DNA from: Cytophagaceae bacterium
GTDB lineage: Bacteria > Bacteroidota > Bacteroidia > Cytophagales > Spirosomataceae
Length of the DNA: 64,000 nt
NCBI GenBank assembly: GCA_016722655.1
Contig: JADKIR010000004.1
Location: 806,001 to 870,000, forward strand
Direction: 5' to 3'
The position numbers and the translations under genes are program-made. The notes below the pieces were generated by a model. That model worked only from the letters and a program-made list of their open reading frames with translations. It had not been told where the DNA came from and did not search any database. This document shows, piece after piece, positions 47,513 through 56,221 of this stretch; the stretch's first letter is position 1; every line of letters starts with the position of its first letter.

Positions 47513-48742
47513 ATGAAAAGTTTTGATATCCCCGAAATATATAAGAGCAATCTGATCACAACAATCAAACAGGTAAGGAGAGCTAATGATAAACTAAAGA
47601 AAGACTTTAGCCCAACCGAACTTGATTTTGGAAATATTAAAATACTGCTTTCCAGACATTTCGGATTTTGTTATGGTGTTGAAAATGCAGTTGAAATAGC
47701 ATATAAGACTCTGGCAGAACACCCTCAGAAAAGGATATTTCTTCTTAGCGAAATGATTCACAATCCAGAAGTAAATGCCGACTTATTATCAAGAGGTGTA
47801 AAGTTTTTGATGGATACCAGAGGCAACAAACTTATTGATTTTGATACATTACAGAAAGAGGATATTGTGATTGTCCCGGCTTTTGGCACCACAGTAGAAC
47901 TTCAAAAAGAACTTTCAGAAAAAGGCATAAATCCTTATCAATACGATACTACCTGCCCATTTGTCGAAAAAGTTTGGAACAGGGCTGCACAGATTGGCGA
48001 AAGAGGCTATTCTATTATCGTGCATGGAAAGCCCGAACATGAAGAAACCAGAGCTACGTTTTCACATAGTAAAGAAAATACACCCACTGTAGTGGTTAAA
48101 GATATGGCTGATGCCCAAAAACTAGCCTTTTATATCAGAAAAGAAAAAACATCAGAACAGTTTTTTGAAGAGTTTTCCGGAAAATATTCTGTGAATTTTG
48201 ACCCTCAGAAAGACCTTGAAAGGATTGGAGTAGTAAACCAAACAACTATGCTGGCCACTGAAACTCAAGCCATAGCTGACTACCTGAAAGAACAGATAAT
48301 TGCTTACCGGAATATTTCTGAGCTTGAATCGCAGGCATATTTTGCTAATACACGCGACACGCTGTGTTATGCGACCAATGACAACCAGGAAGCAACCTAC
48401 GGTCTTATGCAAACACCTGCCGATATTGCTGTCGTAGTTGGGGGATACAATAGCTCCAATACTACCCACCTTGTTGAGCTTTTAGTACAAAAAATGCCAA
48501 CTTACTTTATAAGAAATGCAGACTGTCTGAATTCGAAAACTTCAGTTTCATCATTTGACATCCATAAAAAATCAGAAATTTTCGAAACTACCTTTCTACC
48601 AGAAAAATCACAGATTACCGTTTCTTTAACCTGTGGGGCATCATGCCCAGACTCAATTTTTGAAGAAGTAATGGTAAAGCTTCTATCATTTTTTGAAATA
48701 TCTAATGAAATGATTTCTCAAAAAATCCTGGAACTGAAGTAA
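47513..48742 (+). CDS. ispH: 4-hydroxy-3-methylbut-2-enyl diphosphate reductase
   Basis: 409 residues, the long form of IspH. Last step of the MEP pathway, making IPP and DMAPP with a 4Fe-4S cluster. Cluster cysteines are Cys53 ('HFGFCYGVENAVEIA'), Cys148 ('TTCPFVEKVW') and Cys285 ('RDTLCYATNDNQEAT'). His83 in 'EMIHNPEV' and the E-x-T-like catalytic region are in place. An extra C-terminal Cys pair occurs in 'SLTCGASCPDS'. The long form is typical of Cytophagales. Ends at a terminator. Confidence 0.95.
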   Translation: MKSFDIPEIYKSNLITTIKQVRRANDKLKKDFSPTELDFGNIKILLSRHFGFCYGVENAVEIAYKTLAEHPQKRIFLLSEMIHNPEVNADLLSRGVKFLMDTRGNKLIDFDTLQKEDIVIVPAFGTTVELQKELSEKGINPYQYDTTCPFVEKVWNRAAQIGERGYSIIVHGKPEHEETRATFSHSKENTPTVVVKDMADAQKLAFYIRKEKTSEQFFEEFSGKYSVNFDPQKDLERIGVVNQTTMLATETQAIADYLKEQIIAYRNISELESQAYFANTRDTLCYATNDNQEATYGLMQTPADIAVVVGGYNSSNTTHLVELLVQKMPTYFIRNADCLNSKTSVSSFDIHKKSEIFETTFLPEKSQITVSLTCGASCPDSIFEEVMVKLLSFFEISNEMISQKILELK

Positions 48743-48759
48743 TTATTTTTTTATCTTGT

Positions 48760-48795
48760 AAAAAACCAAATTGGGCGACAGTTTCTGGTTTTTTG
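48760..48795 (+). terminator. Terminator after ispH
   Basis: Nine-bp stem AAAAAACCA/TGGTTTTTT around a 17-base loop, with T at the end. The loop is long, so confidence is moderate. Confidence 0.6.
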
Positions 48796-48877
48796 TAAAA
48801 AAAATGATTCGTTTTAATTTGATAATTCAATAATTATTCATAGTTTTCGTTAGAAAAGTACATAAACTGTTACGCCC

Positions 48878-49084
48878 ATGAATATGTTGGAATACGTTAA
48901 AATGATACTGGAAAAAGTAAGTTTCGACAAAAAATTGTTTGAAAAAGAGTTAAAAAAAGGTATAAAAGAATTGCTTCCTATAGAAATAAAAGAATTAAAA
49001 AATTGGTGTTACGAGAAATTTGGCAAAATATACAATGCTATTCTGAACAAAGTTTTTAGGAGAAAACAGTTGGCAATTGCCTGA
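48878..49084 (+). CDS. Small conserved-type helical protein
   Basis: 68 residues, predicted helical: 'LEYVKMILEKVSFDKKLFEK' and 'LKKGIKELLPIEIKELKNWC', then a basic tail 'YNAILNKVFRRKQLAIA'. A start at ATG 48878 fits; a second ATG lies two codons in. I recall short proteins of this form in other Cytophagales, without known function. It stands alone between ispH and the convergent pyrC. Basic C-terminus could mean nucleic-acid contact; that is speculation. Confidence 0.62.
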   Translation: MNMLEYVKMILEKVSFDKKLFEKELKKGIKELLPIEIKELKNWCYEKFGKIYNAILNKVFRRKQLAIA

Positions 49085-49100
49085 ATATTTCAATCCTGAT

Positions 49101-50432
49101 TTACCTGTCAAATTGTAGCCTTTTTCCTGATTTTTTAGGCAGGAATTGTCCTTCGTCAAAAAGTAGTTCACCTGATACTATTGTTTTAGAAATCGAGCTA
49201 CCAAACATGACCCCTTCTAACGGAGACCAGCCGCATTTGTAAAGGATGTTGTCTTTGTCAACGGTGTATGATTTATTTAAATCAACCAGAACAAGGTCAG
49301 CCCAATATCCTTCTCTTATATATCCCCGACGGTTAACTTTGAAGCATTCAGCCGGAGCATGACACATTTTCTCAACTATTTTTTCAAGCGAGATTTTTCC
49401 TTTTTGGTAAAAATCAAGCATAATTTGCAAACTGTGTTGCACCAAAGGTAATCCCGAGGGTGCCGACCAGTAGTCCTGAGATTTCTCCTCCCAGGTGTGT
49501 GGAGCATGGTCGGTAGCAATGATATCTAGATGATTGTCAAGCAGACCTTCCAATAAGGACTCCCGATGGTTGTGTTTAATAGCAGGATTACATTTGATGT
49601 TTACGCCTTGCTTTTTATAATCTTCGGCATCAAAAAATAGATGGTGAACGCATACTTCAGAAGTAAGATGCTTTTGAGATAGTGGAATATCGTTTGAAAA
49701 AAGTTCTAATTCTTCAGTTGTTGAAATATGTAGAATGTGTAATCTGGTGTCATATTTTTTGGCCAAATTTACAGCCATAGAAGATGATTTGTAGCAAGCC
49801 TCCTCATTTCTGATCAAAGCATGAATATCATAGGGTATGTCTTTGTTTTGGTATTTTTCTTTATAAAATTCTAAATTGGCCTTCACAGTGGCTTCGTCTT
49901 CACAATGGGTAGCAATCAAACCGGCGAAATTAGAGAAAATTTTATCTAGGGTATTGGGATTATCAACGAGCATATTGCCAGTAGAGCTACCCATAAATAA
50001 TTTCAGTCCACATACATTTTTCAGGTCGGTTTTCATTGCTTCATCGTAGTTGTTGTTGGAGCCACCCATAAAAAACGAATAATTGACCCAGGAATTTTCA
50101 GCTGCAATCTGGTATTTTTCCTCCAATAGTCCTTGTGTGAGTGTATTGGGTACGGTGTTAGGCATCTCCATAAAGCTAGTTGTACCTCCAGCCAAAGCAG
50201 CCTTTGATTCGGTGGCGATATTTGCTTTATGTGTCAATCCCGGCTCTCTGAAGTGCACCTGATCATCAATAACTCCTGGAAACAAGTATTTTCCCATGGC
50301 ATCGATAACCTGATCTGCACTAAGATCCAGGTCGCCTATTTTTTCAATAAAACCATTTTTAATAAATAAGTCAGAAGGGAAAATTTTTCCTTCATTTACA
50401 ATATTTGCATTTTTTATTAATATCGTACTCAT
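49101..50432 (-). CDS. pyrC: Dihydroorotase (class I)
   Basis: 443 residues. Zinc amidohydrolase that closes carbamoyl-aspartate to dihydroorotate in pyrimidine synthesis. Seen: 'FPGVIDDQVHFREPGLTHKA' (substrate loop; the usual H-x-H is Q-x-H here), 'TRLHILHISTTEELELF', 'EVCVHHLFFDAEDY' and 'IATDHAPHTWEEK' with the catalytic Asp, and a C-terminal 'ADLVLVDLNKSYTVDK'. Bacteroidota PyrC proteins that I recall also show DDQVHFRE, so the enzyme may be active. A TPR gene lies directly upstream on the same strand, eight bases away. Confidence 0.93.
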   Translation of the reverse strand: MSTILIKNANIVNEGKIFPSDLFIKNGFIEKIGDLDLSADQVIDAMGKYLFPGVIDDQVHFREPGLTHKANIATESKAALAGGTTSFMEMPNTVPNTLTQGLLEEKYQIAAENSWVNYSFFMGGSNNNYDEAMKTDLKNVCGLKLFMGSSTGNMLVDNPNTLDKIFSNFAGLIATHCEDEATVKANLEFYKEKYQNKDIPYDIHALIRNEEACYKSSSMAVNLAKKYDTRLHILHISTTEELELFSNDIPLSQKHLTSEVCVHHLFFDAEDYKKQGVNIKCNPAIKHNHRESLLEGLLDNHLDIIATDHAPHTWEEKSQDYWSAPSGLPLVQHSLQIMLDFYQKGKISLEKIVEKMCHAPAECFKVNRRGYIREGYWADLVLVDLNKSYTVDKDNILYKCGWSPLEGVMFGSSISKTIVSGELLFDEGQFLPKKSGKRLQFDR

Positions 50433-50440
50433 AATTCCAA

Positions 50441-51562
50441 CTAGAGGCTTTTTAATTCAATATTAGCTGCTTTTTTAATCCAATTGTAGCCTGTGTTTTT
50501 CAGGCATTCTTTATAGAACAATTTAGCTTTTGCAGGGTTATTTTGGGCTTTAAATATTCTTGCCATCCCAAGATAGGCCATACTTCGGTATTCTTTTGTA
50601 AAACGCTCTTCAGGGCTAAACTTCAAAACCCTGGCATAGCTACTCAAAGCCAGATTGAGATTTTGGTAATGATGTTCCTGTAAAAAGCCTTCAAAAGTTG
50701 TTTGTGATAATTCTACTATTTCCAGATTTTTTTTAAAGTACTTTTTATTGACCTCTATTGCCTCTTCATACTGATGGTTGAGCAAAAGGCATTCAACATA
50801 TTTTATTCTGTAAATATCATTTTGGGGATATTTTAAACTCAAAGCTTTTGATATTTGCAGAGCCCTTTTAAAGTTTGATTCATAATTAATATAGATATTG
50901 GCCAGATATAAGTTGGATTCTACTTTACTAAAAAGCGATGTCCTGATGGAAGTCTCAAGATCATTTAAACCTTGTTTTTTGTTTCCATTTTCAAAGAACA
51001 CTAATAATGGCTTTGTAATAGGGTGGTCTTCGGGATATTGAATCCGGTAATAATTATAAAGACCCAGAGGAAAAAGAAATTCGGGGTTATCGTCGCGGTA
51101 TTTTTTACTTTCTACAAAATAAGAATATGCTTTTTGAGCCACTTTTGCAGAAGCAATGTAATCACTTCTGTAATTATAAATGAGTGCAGTAAAACCGTAA
51201 GCAGCCAAAAGAAAAAAAGTGGCTTCTTTCTTGTATTCGGGTATTTTATATAAGTTTCTTGCTGCAGTTATGCTCTTTTCGAGCTCAGATAAATATCTTT
51301 TTTGTTGTTCTGGATTTTTGTCAATTGGCAGGTATCTCCATTCTATTTCTAGTGCACTTATCAAGTGCTTCACCGGATGATACGGATAGCGGTTTTTCAC
51401 AGTCTGAAAAACAATAGCAGCATCTTCAAACTCTTGATTATATAGTAAATCGAGGCCTTTTTGAGCAATTTCTTTACTTTTTATATCTTCAAAAAACTGG
51501 GCTTCAGCAGAACATATAAAAGTTAGAAAAACTAGCAGAAGTAGGACTTTCCGATTTCTCAT
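50441..51562 (-). CDS. Secreted TPR-repeat protein of unknown function
   Basis: 373 residues. Signal peptide (MRNRKVLLLLVFLTFICSAE..), then tetratricopeptide-like helix pairs throughout: 'AQKGLDLLYNQEFEDAAIVF', 'PLGLYNYYRIQYPEDHP', 'LYLANIYINYESNFKRALQI', and 'AYLGMARIFKAQNNPAKAKL'. Exported to the periplasm by inference from the signal. No enzyme motif. It ends eight bases before pyrC and follows a terminator, so it probably heads a unit with pyrC, though no functional link is evident. Confidence 0.78.
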   Translation of the reverse strand: MRNRKVLLLLVFLTFICSAEAQFFEDIKSKEIAQKGLDLLYNQEFEDAAIVFQTVKNRYPYHPVKHLISALEIEWRYLPIDKNPEQQKRYLSELEKSITAARNLYKIPEYKKEATFFLLAAYGFTALIYNYRSDYIASAKVAQKAYSYFVESKKYRDDNPEFLFPLGLYNYYRIQYPEDHPITKPLLVFFENGNKKQGLNDLETSIRTSLFSKVESNLYLANIYINYESNFKRALQISKALSLKYPQNDIYRIKYVECLLLNHQYEEAIEVNKKYFKKNLEIVELSQTTFEGFLQEHHYQNLNLALSSYARVLKFSPEERFTKEYRSMAYLGMARIFKAQNNPAKAKLFYKECLKNTGYNWIKKAANIELKSL

Positions 51563-51564
51563 TT

Positions 51565-51597
51565 TAAAAAAAAGCCCCTCTCGTTGGAGAAGGGCTA
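51565..51597 (-). terminator. Terminator after the collagen-like gene
   Basis: On the minus strand AGCCCTTCTC/GAGAGGGGCT (one mismatch) followed by eight T; it precedes the TPR gene start. Confidence 0.75.
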
Positions 51598-51619
51598 AAA
51601 ATATTATTTAACTACTAAA

Positions 51620-52252
51620 TTATAAGCTACGGTTAAGAAAATTCATAACTGCATCATAATCTTTCATATTTACACCACTTTTTTCAAGGGCACCCTGAAT
51701 AGTCTTCTCAGTACAAACTACTTCGAAAGTTAGATCAGTAGTTGGTGCGAAAACTGCAGTACCTCCAAAGAATTGACTCTGATATCTGTAATAAATTTCA
51801 GCTTGTCCGGTTTTGTAACCATAATCAAGACGCTCAAGTGAGTTGTCCATATCTTTAGTATAAGTAATAGGAAGTGCTTTGAATAATTCGCCTTGTTTCA
51901 CAAATATCATTACAAATTTGTCAGCAGCAATCAACTCATTTTTAATAGTAGCACCACCCCATTTGCTGGTAACACCACTACCGATACCCGTAACATCAAC
52001 CTCTTTCCATTCTGAGGCTTTTATGGTAGCAGTAAAGCTTTTTACATTAGCATTTCCATCTTTACCATTTGTACCATTTGTACCATTTGTACCATCTTTA
52101 CCCGCAGCACCAGTGGTTCCAGTTGCACCAGTATCACCTTTCTCACCTTTTGCACCATCTATACCATTTACGCCGGGATCGCCTTTACAAGACCACATAG
52201 AAACAGATACCGCTATTGTTAAAATAGAAAGTAGCTTGAATAATTTGTTCAT
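51620..52252 (-). CDS. Collagen-like lipoprotein
   Basis: 210 residues. Signal with a lipobox-like end (SVSMWSC, lipid-carrying Cys22), then fifteen Gly-X-Y triplets directly after the Cys (GDPGVNGIDGAKGEKGDTG, then GAT, GTT, GAA, GKD, three GTN, GKD, GNA) and a globular C-terminal domain of about 140 residues ('SFTATIKASEWKEVDVTGIG' onward). Bacterial collagen-like proteins fold into triple helices and carry a head domain outward; here it would stand on the outer or inner membrane as a short stalk. Low-complexity repeats such as GTN GTN GTN could vary by slippage. Function unknown. Confidence 0.85.
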   Translation of the reverse strand: MNKLFKLLSILTIAVSVSMWSCKGDPGVNGIDGAKGEKGDTGATGTTGAAGKDGTNGTNGTNGKDGNANVKSFTATIKASEWKEVDVTGIGSGVTSKWGGATIKNELIAADKFVMIFVKQGELFKALPITYTKDMDNSLERLDYGYKTGQAEIYYRYQSQFFGGTAVFAPTTDLTFEVVCTEKTIQGALEKSGVNMKDYDAVMNFLNRSL

Positions 52253-52385
52253 AATTTTAAAATTAAGATTTATTGACTTCTAGATTTGTAGCAATATTAT
52301 TCAAAATTGAACAACTTTGCAAGATATTTCTAATGAATATTTATTTTACGGTTAATTATTTTTTCATTCAAAAACTTATAATTTA

Positions 52386-52853
52386 ATGGAAGCTCTAGAT
52401 TGCCTGAACCAAGTGGCTGATTTTCATACTACTTTTCATCATCCTATAGAAAAAAAACCAATCATTCCTGCTCCAAAGCGTTGCGAACTTAGAGTTGAAT
52501 TATTATCGGAAGAACTTAAAGAACTGCAGCAAGCCATCGAAGACAATGACATTGTAGAAATAGCCGATGCCCTATGTGATATCCAATATGTGTTGTCAGG
52601 GGCGGTTCTGGAATTTGGTCTGGGCGAAAAATTCAGAGAGTTATTTGATGAGGTGCAAAGATCAAATATGAGTAAAGCATGTGCCACAATTGAAGAAGCA
52701 GAAGCTACTGTGAAGCATTATGAAGCCAAAGGAACCGAATGCTATTACAAACAAGACGGCGACAGATATTTAGTTTATAGAAAAGGGGATAACAAAACCC
52801 TTAAAAATGTGAATTACTCACCTGCTGACCTGAAATCTATCATTGAAAAATGA
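52386..52853 (+). CDS. Nucleoside triphosphate pyrophosphohydrolase family protein
   Basis: 155 residues. The N-terminal 90 residues are an all-alpha NTP-PPase domain: 'VELLSEELKELQQAIEDNDI' with E-E-x-x-E, and 'EIADALCDIQYVLSG' with the second acidic pair. A C-terminal tail 'GDRYLVYRKGDNKTLK' is typical of the phosphoribosyl-ATP-pyrophosphohydrolase-like members found in Bacteroidota and phages. It should hydrolyse (d)NTPs. The last four bases overlap the pepT start (ATGA), so the three genes 52386-54765 form one unit. A MazG-like paralogue is at 24041. Confidence 0.83.
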   Translation: MEALDCLNQVADFHTTFHHPIEKKPIIPAPKRCELRVELLSEELKELQQAIEDNDIVEIADALCDIQYVLSGAVLEFGLGEKFRELFDEVQRSNMSKACATIEEAEATVKHYEAKGTECYYKQDGDRYLVYRKGDNKTLKNVNYSPADLKSIIEK

Positions 52854-54097
52854 AAAATCTGAAAGAATCTTTGACCGAAAGATTTCTAAAATACGTACAA
52901 ATTGATACGCAGTCAGATCAATTTTCTGAAACTTATCCCAGCACCAATAAACAGTTTGATCTGGCAAAAGTCTTGATCCGAGAATTGCAGGATTTGGGGG
53001 TAAATGAAGTCGAACTTGATGAGTATTGCTACATATATGCCACTATTAAAGGCAATTCAGAGAAAAAAAATATCCCAAAAATCATGTTTTGCAGTCATAT
53101 GGATACCGCACCTGACTGCTCAGGTACCGGTGTTAAGCCGATTATCCATGAAAATTACAAGGGAAATGATATAGTGTTGCCCGATGACCCCACACAGATA
53201 ATAAAACCCGGTGAACATCCCGACCTGAAAGACCAAATCGGCAACGATATCATCACCGCAAGCGGAACCACGCTTTTAGGAGCCGATAATAAAGCCGGTC
53301 TGGCAGCTATAATGACCGCTGTAGAATTTCTGATAAAAAATCCCGAAATCAAGCATGGAGATATAAAAATTCTGTTTACCCCTGATGAAGAAATTGGTCG
53401 TGGAACTGATAAAGTGGACCTCAAAAAATTAGGAGCAGATTTTGGTTATACCATTGATGGTGAAACACTTGGATCGCTGGAAAACGAAACTTTTTCGGCG
53501 GATGGTGTGGAAATCACTATTCATGGCGTGAGTGCACATCCGGGTTTTGGAAAAAACAAACTGGTCAACGCCATCAAGATTGCCTGTGAAATTATAGCTG
53601 AGCTTCCCAAAGATAGCCTTTCACCCGAAACCACCGAAGGTAAAGAAGGCTTTATCCATCCTACTGATCTAAAAGGCGGCCAGGAAACTTGCTCTTTGCA
53701 TTTTATCATCAGAGATTTTGATGAAAAAGGACTTTTGGAAAAAGAAGATTTTTTAAAAAATATTACTGAAAAGGTATTGAAAAAATATCCCGAAGCCAAA
53801 ATGGACTTTGTGGTTAAGCAACAATACCGCAATATGAAGGTAATTCTGGACCAGTATCCTGATGTGACCGAAAACGCACTGGAAGCAATAAAAAGGTCGG
53901 GCTTAAATCCAAAATTGCAAAGTATCAGAGGTGGTACAGATGGCTCAAGACTTTCATTTATGGGTCTCCCCTGCCCCAATATTTTTGCCGGAGAACACGC
54001 TTTCCATTCCAAACTGGAGTGGGTTTCGGTGCAGGATATGCTTAAAGCGGCTGAAGTGATAGTGAATATTTGTAAAATATACGAAGAAAAAGCATGA
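52850..54097 (+). CDS. pepT: Peptidase T (tripeptide aminopeptidase)
   Basis: 415 residues. M20B zinc tripeptidase removing the N-terminal residue of tripeptides. Metal and catalytic motifs: 'FCSHMDTAPDCSGTG' (His ligand and following Asp), 'LLGADNKAGLAAIM' (bridging Asp), 'ILFTPDEEIGRGTD' (general-base Glu and Glu ligand), 'TIDGETLGSLENETF' and 'FAGEHAFHSKLEWV' (last His). The dimer lid carries 'VSAHPGFGKNKLVNA'. It overlaps both neighbours by four bases (ATGA), a translationally coupled set. Confidence 0.95.
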   Translation: MKNLKESLTERFLKYVQIDTQSDQFSETYPSTNKQFDLAKVLIRELQDLGVNEVELDEYCYIYATIKGNSEKKNIPKIMFCSHMDTAPDCSGTGVKPIIHENYKGNDIVLPDDPTQIIKPGEHPDLKDQIGNDIITASGTTLLGADNKAGLAAIMTAVEFLIKNPEIKHGDIKILFTPDEEIGRGTDKVDLKKLGADFGYTIDGETLGSLENETFSADGVEITIHGVSAHPGFGKNKLVNAIKIACEIIAELPKDSLSPETTEGKEGFIHPTDLKGGQETCSLHFIIRDFDEKGLLEKEDFLKNITEKVLKKYPEAKMDFVVKQQYRNMKVILDQYPDVTENALEAIKRSGLNPKLQSIRGGTDGSRLSFMGLPCPNIFAGEHAFHSKLEWVSVQDMLKAAEVIVNICKIYEEKA

Positions 54098-54765
54098 GTG
54101 AAGTAGCAGAAAACACACGAAAAATCCAAAATCAATTGCCCGAAAATGTTACCCTGGTGGCGGTATCCAAATTAAAGCCAGCTGCTCTTCTTAAGGAAGT
54201 CTATGATAGCGGACACAAGATTTTCGGGGAAAATTATGTACAGGAAATGGTCGAAAAGGCGGAAATACTACCAAAAGACATTGAGTGGAATTTTATCGGT
54301 CATTTGCAAAGCAACAAAGTGAAGTACATCGCCCCGATTGTAAGTTTGATTCATTCGGTGGATAGTTTTAAACTTTTGAAAGAAATCAATAAGCAAGCCC
54401 TTAAAAATCAAAGAATAATACCGTGTTTGCTGCAAATACATATCGCTCAGGAAGATACCAAAACTGGCATGGACGAAGAGGAGCTTTCAGAAATATTGAA
54501 AAGCAATGAATTGAAAGACCTGAAAAATATTGACCTTAGAGGATTGATGGGAATGAGTACTTTTACGGATGATATGAGCGTGGTGAGAGCTGAATTCAAA
54601 TCTTTGAAAAATATTTTTGAAAAATATAAAGATGAATTCCAAAAAGCTGGTTTTGAGCATTTTACCGAGATTTCGATGGGTATGAGCGGTGATTGGAAAA
54701 TAGCGATAGAGGAAGGCTCTACTATGGTCAGAATAGGGAGCTCGATTTTTGGGAGCAGAGGGTGA
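54094..54765 (+). CDS. YggS-family PLP-binding protein
   Basis: 223 residues, single-domain alanine-racemase-like barrel. The PLP lysine is Lys26 in 'LVAVSKLKPA'; other family motifs are 'GENYVQEMVEK', 'WNFIGHLQSNKVKYI', 'HSVDS', 'RGLMGMSTF' and 'FTEISMGMSGDWKIAIEEG' binding the phosphate. These proteins have no clear catalytic activity and keep PLP homeostasis and amino-acid pools. Last gene of the ATGA-coupled unit with pepT. Confidence 0.94.
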   Translation: MSEVAENTRKIQNQLPENVTLVAVSKLKPAALLKEVYDSGHKIFGENYVQEMVEKAEILPKDIEWNFIGHLQSNKVKYIAPIVSLIHSVDSFKLLKEINKQALKNQRIIPCLLQIHIAQEDTKTGMDEEELSEILKSNELKDLKNIDLRGLMGMSTFTDDMSVVRAEFKSLKNIFEKYKDEFQKAGFEHFTEISMGMSGDWKIAIEEGSTMVRIGSSIFGSRG

Positions 54766-54767
54766 TT

Positions 54768-54775
54768 TATATTTG
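54768..54775 (+). promoter_or_regulatory. -7 element TATATTTG
   Basis: Matches TAnnTTTG directly after the yggS-like stop codon, 39 bases before the DUF423 start; TTTG at 54748-54751 may serve as -33 with a short spacer of 16. Confidence 0.5.
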
Positions 54776-54814
54776 CAAATAAAATTCTGATTTTCAACAA
54801 ACTAATAATATATC

Positions 54815-55186
54815 ATGAACAATACATTAATAAAAATAGGGGCGATTTTGGGGGCGATTGGCGTAAGTTTTGGAGCATTTGGAGCTCATGCTTTAAAGTC
54901 ATTTTTGGAAGATTCGGGCCGAACCGATACTTTTGAAACTGCCGTTAAATACCTTTTTTATCATGCTTTGGGCATTATTCTCATTGGGATAATTCAGGAA
55001 AAATATTCTAACAAATGGCTAAAATATGCAGGTAGTGGTATGACAGCCGGAGTCATCATTTTCGCAGGAAGCATTTTTACCATCTGTTTTACAGGAATAA
55101 AGGCATTTGGAGCTGTGGCTCCCATAGGTGGCACTTTAATGATACTTTCCTGGTTATCACTGTTTTGGGGTGTGGGTAAAAAATGA
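54815..55186 (+). CDS. DUF423 family membrane protein
   Basis: 123 residues, four hydrophobic helices. The N-terminal 'GAILGAIGVSFGAFGAHALK' and 'FETAVKYLFYHALGIILIGI' are the DUF423 (YgdD-like) signature, and 'IFAGSIFTICFTGIKAFGAV' and 'APIGGTLMILSWLSLFWG' complete the fold. Function is not established. Its own promoter lies at 54768; the next gene begins 31 bases downstream. Confidence 0.9.
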   Translation: MNNTLIKIGAILGAIGVSFGAFGAHALKSFLEDSGRTDTFETAVKYLFYHALGIILIGIIQEKYSNKWLKYAGSGMTAGVIIFAGSIFTICFTGIKAFGAVAPIGGTLMILSWLSLFWGVGKK

Positions 55187-55216
55187 TTTTATTTTTCTTT
55201 TATTTCCATCACAAAA

Positions 55217-56107
55217 ATGAAAATTCTAAAAATCATATTGATATTTCTCCTTCCATTAAATTCCTTTTGCCAAGAAATTGTAAGTGGAATAGTCATTTCT
55301 AAATCCGACAAATTGCCCATTCCTGGGGTAATAATACAGGAGAAAGGCACTCAAAATGGTTGTTTAACAAATATGTCAGGTGAATTTATTTTGTCAGTAA
55401 AGGATTTAAATTCAACAATTGTTTTTTCATTCGTTGGATTTGAACCAAAAGAAATTGAACTTAAGGGGAGAGATAGAATAGAGGTTATCTTGAGAGAAAG
55501 TTGTAATATAGATTGGTTTGATTATAGCCAATGGAGCTTTTCTTTAATGTCCGGTATATTTTCTACACCAATTGGTGGACAAATTGATTTACCTCCTCCT
55601 CCAATCAAAAGTTTTCCAGTTTTAAAATCATCTATAGGATATCAAAGTAATTTTAAAAAGAATAGCTTACTAGTTGGAAATATTGGTTTATACCATCTTT
55701 TTGAATCTTGTGATTTTAATTCAGACATAATATTTTCATTAAAAAATCTAAAATTTCAAGATGAATTTAAGTCAACTACTGCTGGTTTGGAAACCAATTT
55801 AAACTTTAATAAATTAGGTTTAATAGTCGGAATTAGTAGATTAAAAATTGAAAAAAACGACCTTCAATATCGATTAGGACCTACATTAGGATTTAGATTA
55901 TATCCAAAAAAACCTTTATGGTTAGGTTTAAGTGGTAAAATTTCATTTTATAAAAATTACAAAGAAATTAATTTTAATCTTGAAAGGGATTTTAAAAAAT
56001 TTGGCTCATTTATAAGATTTAATAACATTAGTACTTTTAACGAATTAACTTTTGGTTTGTCTAAAACTTTTAATCATCATGAAAAAAAGAATAATTCTAG
56101 AAAATAA
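55217..56107 (+). CDS. Carboxypeptidase-regulatory-domain outer-membrane protein
   Basis: 296 residues. Signal peptide (MKILKIILIFLLPLNSFCQ), CarboxypepD_reg-like beta-sandwich (about 20-92: 'VSGIVISKSDKLPIPGVIIQ', 'FSFVGFEPKEIELKG'), then a beta-rich region likely to form a small outer-membrane barrel, ending 'LTFGLSKTFNHHEKKNNSRK'. It has the layout of the N-terminal domain of TonB receptors joined to a barrel, but no plug. Base composition is clearly more AT-rich than the neighbouring genes, hinting at acquisition from elsewhere. A 44-codon open frame overlaps its end. Confidence 0.72.
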   Translation: MKILKIILIFLLPLNSFCQEIVSGIVISKSDKLPIPGVIIQEKGTQNGCLTNMSGEFILSVKDLNSTIVFSFVGFEPKEIELKGRDRIEVILRESCNIDWFDYSQWSFSLMSGIFSTPIGGQIDLPPPPIKSFPVLKSSIGYQSNFKKNSLLVGNIGLYHLFESCDFNSDIIFSLKNLKFQDEFKSTTAGLETNLNFNKLGLIVGISRLKIEKNDLQYRLGPTLGFRLYPKKPLWLGLSGKISFYKNYKEINFNLERDFKKFGSFIRFNNISTFNELTFGLSKTFNHHEKKNNSRK

Positions 56108-56213
56108 AAATGAAAAAAGAGAAAATAGGCAAAAATCCTTTAAAAAAATGAACAAAAACGGTGATGACAAACTCTTAATTCCAGATATTTTTATTGATGA
56201 AAAAAATATTTAG
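56079..56213 (+). CDS. Possible small overlapping gene
   Basis: A 44-codon frame starting at ATG 56079, 29 bases inside the previous gene, ending at TAG 56211-56213. The product is very basic at first ('KKRIILENKNEKRENRQKSF') and then 'GDDKLLIPDIFIDEKNI', a tail I recall from small Bacteroidota antitoxin-like proteins. It has no clear start signal of its own. Offered as a weak candidate; it may be a chance frame in AT-rich DNA. Confidence 0.35.
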   Translation: MKKRIILENKNEKRENRQKSFKKMNKNGDDKLLIPDIFIDEKNI

Positions 56214-56221
56214 TATCCCTC

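Noticed and set aside
51879..52283. Plus-strand frame rich in PFVPFVPFVP
   Set aside because: It is the reverse reading of the collagen-like triplets.
53521..54135. 204-codon minus-strand frame
   Set aside because: Antisense to pepT, whose motifs are clear.
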